The notes: generated by a model from the sequence alone, not told the origin. A stretch of 5,410 nt of DNA from JASFWK01 sp050049355 (GCA_050049355.1 JASFWK010000138.1:1-5410), one strand, 5' to 3'; numbered from the stretch's first letter, positions 1 through 5,376 are shown. Numbers and translations are program-made.

Positions 1-154
1 CCTCACCCCCAATAGCAGAAAAGAGAGAAATCGTCCTTGCGGTCTGCTTGCTCCCACAGTCGGGGCAGGCGATGGGGTCATCGGCTTCCGCCATCGACCG
101 CAAGGCGTCGAACTGAGTCTCGCAGTCAGCGCACAGGTACTCGTACAGTGGCAT
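1..154 (-). CDS. FmdB-family zinc-ribbon protein, 3' end cut by window edge
   Basis: The first 51 residues are visible and the gene continues past the left edge. The protein opens with MPLYEYLCADC, the typical start of the FmdB/CxxC_CXXC_SSSS putative regulatory family. Two CxxC pairs are present, Cys8/Cys11 and Cys30/Cys33 (the second as CPDCGS), which would bind one zinc ion. The spacing of 18 residues between pairs and the following Ser/Thr/Phe/Gly-rich stretch (SLFSAIGGE) fit the family. Members are usually short (about 60-110 aa), cytoplasmic and of poorly defined function; the 'regulatory' label comes from the formamidase operon of Methylophilus. The ATG is preceded by GAGGTGAG (165-158), about 5 nt away, which fixes the start. 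The gene lies 49 bp downstream of the synthase stop codon and has its own promoter. Family assignment is secure; biological role is unknown. Confidence 0.9.
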   Translation of the reverse strand, partial: MPLYEYLCADCETQFDALRSMAEADDPIACPDCGSKQTARTISLFSAIGGE

Positions 155-171
155 ACACTCACCTCAGCGAT

Positions 172-200
172 ATTGTACTTCCACTCGGAACCGCCGTCAA
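172..200 (-). promoter_or_regulatory. Near-consensus sigma-70-type promoter for the FmdB-like gene
   Basis: On the minus strand TTGACG (200-195) and TACAAT (177-172) are separated by exactly 17 bp, one mismatch from consensus in each box. Transcription would be expected to begin near 165, which is at or inside the Shine-Dalgarno sequence GAGGTGAG, giving a leader of only about 11 nt. The -35 box begins 4 bp after the stop codon of the upstream synthase gene, so the zinc-ribbon gene can be expressed independently of it. Activity is inferred from sequence only. Confidence 0.72.
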
Positions 201-203
201 GGC

Positions 204-1385
204 TCAGTCGACCACGCCTAGAGCCTGACCCACCTTTCCGAATACCTCCAACACGAAATCCAGCTGCTCGTCGGTGTGAGTCGCCATATACGATGTGCGC
301 AAGAGAGCCTGCCCCTCGGGCACGGCTGGGGAGATGACCGCGTTGGTGTAGACCCCTTCGTCAAAGAGCATCTTCCACGCACGGAAGCAGTCCCTATCCT
401 CCCCAATGATGACCGGGACGATCGGGGTCTGGCTATTGCCCACGCTGAACCCCATCTCCCGGAATCCCTGTCGCATCCGCTCGCCAATTGCCATCACCCG
501 CTCTGACCGCCCAGGCTCTTCTATCATAACATCCAGCGCCGCCAAGGCAGCAGCCGCGTTAGGTGGAGCAATGCTGGCACTGAAGATCAGAGATCGGGCG
601 TGATGCTGGATATAGTGGATGACGTCGGCCTCGCCAGCGATGAAGCCGCCGAGGCTGGCAAAGGACTTGCTGAAAGTCCCCATGATCAGATCCACCTGAT
701 CGGTTACGCCAAAGTGGGCTGCTGTCCCTGATCCGCCGCCCAACACGCCGACGGAGTGAGCATCGTCCACCATCAGCCGGGCGTCGTATCTCTGGCAGGC
801 TTCAAGTAGATCCGGAAGCGGGGCGATATCTCCGCCCATGCTGAAGACCCCATCCACTATCACAAGCCGCCCCGGTCCCTCCGGAAGGCGTGCGAGAACC
901 CGATCCAGTCCCTCCACATCGTTGTGAGGAAAGCGGCGCATCTTACCATAGGAAAGACGACAGCCATCAAGGATGCTGGCATGATCCTCCTTGTCCGTGA
1001 TCGCGAAATCCCCTCGGCTCACCAGTGCCGAGATAGTCCCTACATTCGTCTGGTACCCGGTCGAGAAGACGAGCGCGGCCTCCTTGCCGACGAACTCCGC
1101 CAGCCGGCGCTCCAGCTCCAAGTGCATTTCCAGCGTGCCGTTGAGAAAGCGAGAGCCAGTGCAACTGGTGCCAAATTCCTCGATCGCCTCCCGCGCCGCG
1201 CGACGAACCTTAGGATGGGTGGTTAGCCCCAGATAGTTGTTGGAGCCGATCATAATGACCCGATGATCACCCACCCAGGCCACATTCCCTTCACTGTTGG
1301 CCAGCGGGATGAAATAGGGATAGAGACCAGCCTCCTGGATCTCTTTGGCTTCCCCCCACGTGTAGCACTTCTCAAACATATCCAT
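204..1385 (-). CDS. Serine palmitoyltransferase-like alpha-oxoamine synthase (PLP enzyme, fold type I)
   Basis: A 393-aa cytoplasmic enzyme of the alpha-oxoamine synthase family, whose members (serine palmitoyltransferase, KBL, BioF, HemA) condense an amino acid with an acyl-CoA and release CO2. Visible motifs: SNNYLGL (48-54), GSRFLNGT (77-84), FSTGYQTN (107-114), DHASILDGC (134-142, His135 expected to stack on PLP), DDAH (207-210, Asp207/His210 expected to contact the cofactor) and TFSKSF (237-242, Lys240 as the Schiff-base lysine). From memory, the NGT, FSTGYQ, DHASI-DGC and RF-HND segments resemble bacterial serine palmitoyltransferase more than BioF or KBL, but the substrates cannot be read from sequence. 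Length fits the family. The frame stays open to 1562, but the ATG at 1385 is chosen: it has GGGAGG 5 nt upstream (1396-1391), it begins the conserved MDMFEKC N-terminus, and the likely promoter lies inside the longer frame. An ATG two codons on (1379) is less well spaced. Genome pipelines may label it 8-amino-7-oxononanoate synthase or glycine C-acetyltransferase. Confidence 0.93.
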   Translation of the reverse strand: MDMFEKCYTWGEAKEIQEAGLYPYFIPLANSEGNVAWVGDHRVIMIGSNNYLGLTTHPKVRRAAREAIEEFGTSCTGSRFLNGTLEMHLELERRLAEFVGKEAALVFSTGYQTNVGTISALVSRGDFAITDKEDHASILDGCRLSYGKMRRFPHNDVEGLDRVLARLPEGPGRLVIVDGVFSMGGDIAPLPDLLEACQRYDARLMVDDAHSVGVLGGGSGTAAHFGVTDQVDLIMGTFSKSFASLGGFIAGEADVIHYIQHHARSLIFSASIAPPNAAAALAALDVMIEEPGRSERVMAIGERMRQGFREMGFSVGNSQTPIVPVIIGEDRDCFRAWKMLFDEGVYTNAVISPAVPEGQALLRTSYMATHTDEQLDFVLEVFGKVGQALGVVD

Positions 1386-1390
1386 GACTC

Positions 1391-1398
1391 CCTCCCTC
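1391..1398 (-). promoter_or_regulatory. Ribosome binding site that decides the synthase start
   Basis: On the minus strand GAGGGAGG (1398-1391) lies 5 nt before the ATG at 1385. It is the strongest purine-rich match near any candidate start of this frame and supports the 393-aa protein over the 452-aa open frame beginning at 1562. Confidence 0.75.
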
Positions 1399-1434
1399 TG
1401 AACGAGTTCCTCAATAGGACACGCGCCCGCGGCT

Positions 1435-1462
1435 ATTCTAGATAACACCAAGGGTTTGTCAA
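1435..1462 (-). promoter_or_regulatory. Sigma-70-type promoter for the synthase gene
   Basis: On the minus strand a perfect TTGACA (1462-1457) is followed after 16 bp by TAGAAT (1440-1435), one mismatch from TATAAT. Transcription should start near 1428, leaving a leader of about 43 nt before the ATG at 1385. Because the start point lies downstream of 1493 and 1562, the upstream in-frame ATGs could not be translated from this transcript. Confidence 0.72.
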
Positions 1463-1524
1463 GGTTGCTCAAGGGCTGATCACGCACATCCATGCAATGA
1501 GCATTCCGCCCGCCTCTATCGACC

Positions 1525-1559
1525 CCTCCTCCCCTGGGAGATTCCCGAGAGGGAGGAGG
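1525..1559. repeat. 35-bp imperfect inverted repeat between divergent promoters
   Basis: CCTCCTCCC (1525-1533) and GGGAGGAGG (1551-1559) are perfect 9-bp complementary arms. The interior contains a second short pair, GGGA (1536-1539) and TCCC (1543-1546), so the whole can fold as a stem with an internal loop. No T-run follows on either strand, so it is not a typical intrinsic terminator. It lies 26 bp before the uvrC -35 box and 62 bp upstream of the synthase -35 box, a position suited to a regulator site or a boundary. Function is unknown. Confidence 0.6.
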
Positions 1560-1585
1560 CAAGCTTCACGTGGCGCTACTTCTGG

Positions 1586-1613
1586 TTGCCCCTCGGAGTC
1601 GATCTGCTATAAT
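1586..1613 (+). promoter_or_regulatory. Extended -10 promoter for uvrC
   Basis: A perfect TATAAT (1608-1613) is preceded by TGC (1605-1607), giving the extended -10 form TGnTATAAT. The best -35 is TTGCCC (1586-1591), 16 bp upstream and matching the consensus only in TTG. Transcription would start near 1620, leaving a leader of about 100 nt before the uvrC ATG. I see no recognisable SOS (LexA) operator of the E. coli or Bacillus type over it. Confidence 0.7.
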
Positions 1614-1722
1614 CAACCATGTAGGTTTGAATGAAGGCCGGAAACCGCACGACACTTGAGTTCTACTCCAAATGTGCTGATATCTGAGCCGGGGACAAGG
1701 CTCGAAGAGTCCAGGCAGCAGG

Positions 1723-3579
1723 ATGATCGAAGTATCACAGTCTCTTCAGGAGACATTGGAGAACTTGCCCGCCAGCCCTGGCGTCTACTTGATGAGGGGC
1801 CTGCAAGAGCAGGTCATCTACGTAGGCAAGGGAGTCGACCTCCGCAGTCGAGTACGCTCCTATTTCACCCTCTCCGCTCAGGAGATCCCAAAGACGCGTC
1901 GGCTGGTGGCGGAGGTGGCCAGCGTCGATTTCATCGTCACCGACACCGAACTGGAGGCGCTGATTCTTGAGGCCAACCTCATCAAGACCCACCGACCCCG
2001 CTTCAATGTGCGCTTTCGAGATGACAAGCGTTATCCTTACATCAAGATCACACTAAAGGACGCGTTTCCCCGCGTCATCGTCACCAGACGAGTGAAGCGG
2101 GATGGCAGCCGGTACTTCGGCCCCTACACATCCTCCGCCGCCGTGCGTCAGACTCTGGATATGCTGCGGCGATCTTTCCCCTATTTGACCTGCAGCCGCC
2201 GCATCACGGGCGAGGACGAACGCGCATGTCTGTACTATGATCTCAAACTCTGCCTGGGCCCCTGCATCGGCGCGGTGACTCAGGAGGAGTATCAGGAGAT
2301 GGCCAAGGGGCTGATTCGCTTCTTGGATGGCCACAGTGAGGAGGTCATCGCCGGCTTGGAGAAGAGAATGCAGGCAGCGGCGGACGCGCTGGATTTCGAG
2401 CGGGCAGCCCGTCTGCGAGATCAGCTGCAGGCAGCTCGAGAGGTGGCGGAGCAGCAGAAGATCGTCACCGCCGCCGGGAGCGACCAGGACGTCATTGCCT
2501 TTGCCCGGGATGAAAGCAACGCCTGCGTTCAGGTCTTCTTCATACGCGGAGGGAGGCTTCTGGGACGGGAGTACTTTCTACTTGAGGGCGCAGAGGCAGA
2601 GGGGGATCGAGAGGTAATGGCTGCCTTCCTCAAGCAGTTCTACGAGGACGCGGCCTATGTGCCGCCCGAGGTACTCCTGCCAAAGGATGTGGCCGAGGCG
2701 CTGGTGATCGAGAGGTGGCTTCGGAGCAAGCGGGGAGCGAAGGTGACGCTGCGTGTCCCACGTCGGGGGCGGAAACGGGACCTGGTCCGCATGGCGACGG
2801 AGAACGCGGTCCGCATGCTGCCGGTCCTTCGGGCTCGATGGGAGAGTGACACTCATCGACAGGAGCAGGCCTTGGAGGAGCTGAGGAAAGCCCTCAGCCT
2901 ACCCGCTCACCCTACCCGCATCGAGTGTTATGACGTCTCCACCACCCAGGGTGTCGAGCCGACGGGGAGCATGGTGGTCTTTGAACAGGGAGTGCCTCGC
3001 AAGTCCCACTATCGGCGCTTCGTCGTCCGCACCGTGGAGCGCCCCGACGATTATGCCTCCATGCGCGAGGTCCTCACACGCCGCTTCAACCGCTGGCGCA
3101 AGGCGACCTCAGACGAGATGAAAGGCGTGCGGGGTTCGAAGGCTTGGGCACTGCTGCCCAACCTCCTGATGGTGGACGGCGGACGCGGGCAGCTAGGTGT
3201 GGCCCTGGAGGTGTTGGAGGCCTTCGACTTGCGAGAGAGGGTGCCGGTAGCGGCACTTGCCAAGCAAGAGGAGGAGGTCTTCTTACCAGGGAACCCCAAC
3301 CCCGTGCGAGTGCCGCAGAGCTCACAAGGGCTGTTTCTCCTCCAGCGTATCCGCGACGAGGCTCATCGCTTCGCCATCACCCACCATCGAAGACGGAGAG
3401 CCCGGGCGAGCCTGGCCTCCGAACTGGATGCCATCCCAGGTATCGGACCGGTCCGGCGGCGAGCGCTGCTCCGTGCCTTCGGCTCGGTGAATCGGATCCG
3501 TGCCGCCACGGAGGAGGACCTGACCACCGTGGATGGCATCTCCCACTCCCTCGCCAGAGCCATCAAGGAGCACCTGTAG
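1723..3579 (+). CDS. uvrC: Excinuclease ABC subunit C (nucleotide excision repair dual-incision nuclease)
   Basis: UvrC cuts the damaged strand on both sides of a lesion after UvrA and UvrB have found it. The 618-aa product is complete and close to the E. coli length (about 610). The N-terminal GIY-YIG domain (about 15-95) has GVYLM (20-24) and IYVGK (32-36), with Tyr33, Arg43 and Glu78 at the expected catalytic positions. Cys157, Cys169, Cys177 and Cys181 match the spacing of the iron-sulfur cluster cysteines described for UvrC. The UVR domain that binds UvrB is at about 205-240. The C-terminal RNase H-like nuclease has YDVS (403-406, Asp404), VDGGRGQ (484-490, Asp485) and DEAHRFA (545-551, His548). 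Two helix-hairpin-helix motifs follow (IPGIGP, 571-576, and 603-611). The frame has no ATG, GTG or TTG between the stop at 1678 and 1723, so the start is firm although its ribosome binding site is weak. No uvrA or uvrB gene is in the window, and the gene looks monocistronic. Confidence 0.98.
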   Translation: MIEVSQSLQETLENLPASPGVYLMRGLQEQVIYVGKGVDLRSRVRSYFTLSAQEIPKTRRLVAEVASVDFIVTDTELEALILEANLIKTHRPRFNVRFRDDKRYPYIKITLKDAFPRVIVTRRVKRDGSRYFGPYTSSAAVRQTLDMLRRSFPYLTCSRRITGEDERACLYYDLKLCLGPCIGAVTQEEYQEMAKGLIRFLDGHSEEVIAGLEKRMQAAADALDFERAARLRDQLQAAREVAEQQKIVTAAGSDQDVIAFARDESNACVQVFFIRGGRLLGREYFLLEGAEAEGDREVMAAFLKQFYEDAAYVPPEVLLPKDVAEALVIERWLRSKRGAKVTLRVPRRGRKRDLVRMATENAVRMLPVLRARWESDTHRQEQALEELRKALSLPAHPTRIECYDVSTTQGVEPTGSMVVFEQGVPRKSHYRRFVVRTVERPDDYASMREVLTRRFNRWRKATSDEMKGVRGSKAWALLPNLLMVDGGRGQLGVALEVLEAFDLRERVPVAALAKQEEEVFLPGNPNPVRVPQSSQGLFLLQRIRDEAHRFAITHHRRRRARASLASELDAIPGIGPVRRRALLRAFGSVNRIRAATEEDLTTVDGISHSLARAIKEHL

Positions 3580-3589
3580 ACGTCAGGCC

Positions 3590-3609
3590 GTCCGCCGGAT
3601 CTGCCGGAC
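3590..3609 (+). terminator. Weak GC hairpin after uvrC, doubtful terminator
   Basis: GTCCG (3590-3594) can pair with CGGAC (3605-3609) around a 10-nt loop, starting 11 bp past the uvrC stop codon. There is no T-run after it, so it lacks the second half of an intrinsic terminator. Termination here, if it happens, would need Rho or another factor. Confidence 0.25.
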
Positions 3610-3665
3610 AACCTCGCGCCCCGTGGAAATCACCCCCAAATGTAAATGCAGTCGTTGCAGGTGGT

Positions 3666-3689
3666 ACATTCCCCCAATGTTGGTATAAT
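3666..3689 (+). promoter_or_regulatory. Extended -10 promoter with overlapping inverted repeat, for the membrane-protein gene
   Basis: TATAAT (3684-3689) with TGG directly before it (3681-3683) forms an extended -10 element. No good -35 sits at 16-18 bp spacing; TTGCAG (3655-3660) is 23 bp away. The expected start point is near 3696, giving a leader of about 127 nt. Directly upstream, ACATT (3666-3670) and AATGT (3676-3680) are perfect inverted arms around CCCCC, in the spacer where a regulator would block or aid RNA polymerase. The promoter call is fair; the operator call is a guess. Confidence 0.6.
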
Positions 3690-3811
3690 TCAACTCGGCA
3701 CTTCATCGATGTGATTGACAAGTGAACCTCCAGCCCCAGTGGAACCTGGCTCGGCTTGCCAGAATCATTATGAGGTGCCGGCGCGCATCGAGCCACAAGC
3801 TCAACACACCG

Positions 3812-3817
3812 AAGGGG
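3812..3817 (+). promoter_or_regulatory. Ribosome binding site deciding the membrane-protein start
   Basis: AAGGGG (3812-3817) lies 5 nt before a GTG at 3823 and 11 nt before an ATG at 3829. The spacing favours GTG, but the ATG cannot be excluded. An upstream in-frame TTG at 3715 has no ribosome binding site. Confidence 0.55.
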
Positions 3818-3822
3818 CAGTC

Positions 3823-4641
3823 GTGTCTATGCTGAACAGTCTCATACCCTACCTCAGTTGGGTAGCTCTCGCCTTCATAATCCTCTTTGCCATCAGCGCA
3901 AGCATCAGTGTGCTCCACTTTCGCCGCGTCCGTCGCGCTCCATACTACGTTATGCGGGAAGAAGCTCGCCGAAAGGGGCTGAGTTGGCTGACGGGGGGCC
4001 TGGCGTCATTGGCATTGGGGATGGTCCTTCTATATCTGAAAGCCCATCCTTCCGCGATCCCCATACCCACAGCCACCGCACCTCCTCCTTCCCCACCGCC
4101 CACGCACACGCCCACAATCCCCCCTTCTCCTACCTCTCTCCCCTTGCCAACCGCTCTACCGTCCCCTACCCCCACTCGCCCAGCCACGGCCACCCCTCCC
4201 TTTATCCCCACCCCTACCCCGCTCTATCCCCTGCCGGACACCGCTCTTACGCCGCAGCCGGACTCGGTCCCGGCTGGGCCAGACGCAGAGATCGCCATCC
4301 TCACATTCGCCTTGGAAGAAGAGAACGGCGAGCCCGTCGAACCCGGTTCCGAATTCCCTCCCGGCGATCGCCGTGTGTATCTCTTCTTCGAATACAGGGG
4401 AATGGACAGGGGGGTGATCTGGACCTACGGGTGGTACCAAGAGGGAGCCTACGTGGATGGAAACACCTGCCCGTGGGGAATCGCGAAGGAAGGCTGTCCG
4501 CTGATTTTCGGGAGAACTGGAACCAACTACCTCTACTACAGACTTCCCGGCGGGTACGAGCCTGGGGTCTACGACGCCCGAATTTGGATCGAGGGCCGGC
4601 TCCAGGATTCGCGCCAGTTCATCATCAGCGAGACTCCCTGA
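3823..4641 (+). CDS. Two-helix membrane protein with Pro/Thr-rich linker and extracytoplasmic domain
   Basis: I do not recognise a named family. Numbering is from the GTG start (272 aa; 270 aa if the ATG at 3829 is used). Residues 8-31 and 54-72 are hydrophobic helices. Between them lies a strongly basic loop (HFRRVRRAP, then REEARRKG), which by the positive-inside rule is cytoplasmic, so both termini face outward. Residues 76-152 form a low-complexity linker of Pro, Thr, Ser and Ala with PTPT repeats, a common wall-spanning or spacer design in Chloroflexota. Residues 154-272 form a compact domain rich in aromatic and beta-type segments (VYLFFEYRGM, WTYGWYQEG, YLYYRLPGGYEPGVYDARIW) ending at the C-terminus; it resembles a beta-sandwich. 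Cys216 and Cys225 in this domain could form a disulfide. There is no catalytic motif, so a binding, sensing or structural role at the surface is more likely than an enzyme. It has its own promoter and is separated from uvrC by 243 bp. Confidence 0.85.
   Translation: MSMLNSLIPYLSWVALAFIILFAISASISVLHFRRVRRAPYYVMREEARRKGLSWLTGGLASLALGMVLLYLKAHPSAIPIPTATAPPPSPPPTHTPTIPPSPTSLPLPTALPSPTPTRPATATPPFIPTPTPLYPLPDTALTPQPDSVPAGPDAEIAILTFALEEENGEPVEPGSEFPPGDRRVYLFFEYRGMDRGVIWTYGWYQEGAYVDGNTCPWGIAKEGCPLIFGRTGTNYLYYRLPGGYEPGVYDARIWIEGRLQDSRQFIISETP
4193..4220 (-). other. G-quadruplex motif on the template strand of the linker
   Basis: The minus strand reads GGGG (4220-4217), GGGG (4214-4211), GGGG (4209-4206), GGG (4200-4198) and GGGG (4196-4193), with loops of 2, 1, 5 and 1 nt. 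This satisfies the usual four-run rule with one run to spare. Further C-runs at 4163-4166, 4169-4173 and 4179-4181 extend the G-rich character. The signal arises from Pro codons of the CCC and CCT type in the linker. Folding would be on the strand read by RNA polymerase; the mRNA itself is C-rich here. Confidence 0.6.
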
Positions 4642-4685
4642 GCGGCAGACAGTCAGAGAAGCACGCCATCCTCAGCATCAGCGCG

Positions 4686-4707
4686 GAGACGACGAACACC
4701 GTCGCTC
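4686..4707. other. Hairpin in the convergent intergenic region
   Basis: GAG-A-CGACG (4686-4694) pairs with CGTCG-CTC (4700-4707) around the 5-nt loop AACAC, giving 8 bp with one bulged A. It lies 45 bp after the membrane-protein stop codon and about 160 bp after the stop of the opposing gene. No T-run follows on either strand, so intrinsic termination is not supported. Confidence 0.4.
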
Positions 4708-4711
4708 GTCT

Positions 4712-4728
4712 ATCTCCCCCGGGGAGAT
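4712..4728. repeat. 17-bp palindrome between convergent genes
   Basis: ATCTCCCC (4712-4719) and GGGGAGAT (4721-4728) are perfect 8-bp inverted arms around a single C. The near-zero loop is more like a protein-binding site than an RNA hairpin, though an RNA fold with a 3-nt loop is possible. It sits only 4 bp after the hairpin ending at 4707. Its right half shares a 16-nt near-match with the inverted repeat at 1525-1559. The remainder of this 228-bp gap (4642-4869) shows no gene that I can support. Confidence 0.5.
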
Positions 4729-4869
4729 TGCCTCCACGAAGGTCACCGCCGCAGGTCCCAGCCCAACCAGCAGAGCCCCAGCAGGGAAGCGGACTCCCTG
4801 GCAGAAGTGCTATGAGATCAGAACGCGGCAGCTATCGACAAACAGGGCCGGAGTGAGGCGCAGCAAGCC

Positions 4870-5376
4870 CTACTGATCGGGACTTCCTCCCAGGCGGTTC
4901 AGCAAGGCCACCGGGGAGTAGATCAAGAGATCCTCCTCCCTCATGCCACCGATGACCCGGCCAGTCGTGTCACTTTCGAAGAGAATCTCGCCATCTCTAT
5001 CACGCCGGAAACGCCCGAAATCTGGCCCAGCGAGGCTGTCCACCACACAGTAGGGCATACTTGGATCCTTCTGCTCGGTCCGCTGTGCCAACAGACGGTC
5101 CCCTTTCTCCGCCCCAACCCGATCACAGACCGAGTCCGGGATCTCGAAGACTCGATACTCCTCCTCGGGCACGATGATCACCTCTTCCCCTTGGACAGCT
5201 CGCACCTGAAAGGTGCAGTCGCCCAGCTCCAGCTCCCGATTGCGGAGAGAGCCGTTGGTGTCAACATCGTCGGTCGAGACCACCCGCCACGCCCCATTGG
5301 GCAGCCGGATTGAAACAAGCGGAAGCGCCTCTTCGCGATCCTCCGTCCGGATCAAGAAATCGGTCAGGGCGCTCAC
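4870..5376 (-). CDS. Hypothetical protein, weak AbrB-like motif; 5' end uncertain
   Basis: I do not recognise this family. The 168-aa product from a GTG at 5376 is rich in acidic and basic residues, has no signal peptide or membrane helix, and looks cytoplasmic. Predicted beta-type segments alternate with charged turns. Residues 77-98 (FEIPDSVCDRVGAEKGDRLL and on) recall the AbrB/SpoVT swapped-hairpin pattern of an 'IP' step followed by a 'GD' turn, but one motif in mid-protein is weak support. Cysteines are at 54, 84 and 110 with no metal-site spacing. The GTG has GGAG (5386-5383) 6 nt upstream, which supports it. However the frame remains open through 5377-5410 to the window edge, reading CLEKWVSALTDFLI across the GTG, which looks like a continuous helix. 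The gene may therefore begin beyond the window. It converges with the membrane-protein gene; no promoter is visible in the 34 bp upstream. Confidence 0.7.
   Translation of the reverse strand: MSALTDFLIRTEDREEALPLVSIRLPNGAWRVVSTDDVDTNGSLRNRELELGDCTFQVRAVQGEEVIIVPEEEYRVFEIPDSVCDRVGAEKGDRLLAQRTEQKDPSMPYCVVDSLAGPDFGRFRRDRDGEILFESDTTGRVIGGMREEDLLIYSPVALLNRLGGSPDQ

Larger units (their letters stand above)
1386..1722. other. Divergent intergenic region between the synthase gene and uvrC
   Basis: This 337-bp stretch carries no gene that I can support. From left to right it holds the synthase ribosome binding site, a small GAAC-GA-GTTC palindrome (1400-1409), the synthase promoter (1435-1462), a GC-rich imperfect inverted repeat (1525-1559), the uvrC extended -10 promoter (1586-1613), a small imperfect inverted repeat over the expected uvrC start point (1613-1630), and about 100 nt of uvrC leader. 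The minus frame is open across part of it, as is common in GC-rich DNA, but that extension is not judged coding. Confidence 0.7.

Noticed and set aside
1386..1562. N-terminal extension of the synthase frame (ATGs at 1562 and 1493)
   Set aside because: The predicted promoter starts transcription near 1428, the strong ribosome binding site precedes the ATG at 1385, and the added residues (Pro/Gly/Arg-rich, then unconserved in style) do not match the family's N-terminus.
3715..3720. Perfect TTGACA as a -35 box
   Set aside because: No -10-like hexamer lies 16-18 bp downstream (the region reads AGTGGA and neighbours).
3144..3725. Plus-strand open frame across the 3' end of uvrC
   Set aside because: It overlaps the nuclease and helix-hairpin-helix coding part of uvrC in another frame and has an Arg/Pro/Gly-rich, shadow-like product.
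3715..3822. TTG-initiated extension of the membrane protein
   Set aside because: No ribosome binding site precedes the TTG, and the added 36 residues are hydrophilic without motif; AAGGGG is placed for the GTG at 3823.
3770..3835. 21-codon upstream frame whose TGA overlaps the membrane-protein start, as a possible leader peptide
   Set aside because: Its ATG has no ribosome binding site and the peptide shows no regulatory amino-acid run, so translational coupling is unsupported.
3945..4211. Minus-strand Gly/Val-rich open frame opposite the linker
   Set aside because: It is the complement of Pro/Thr codons and merely mirrors the low-complexity linker.
4632..4800. Repeated 9-mer GACTCCCTG at 4632-4640 and 4792-4800, each followed closely by GCAGA, as an attachment-site-like direct repeat
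   Set aside because: Too short, one copy overlaps the end of a coding region, and no integrase, tRNA or cargo gene lies between them.
3858..4856. Long plus-strand open frame overlapping the membrane-protein gene
   Set aside because: It is a second frame of the C-rich linker region, where stop codons are rare. Its product is rich in Arg, His, Ser and Pro with no domain-like segment, and it starts inside a gene with good coding signs.
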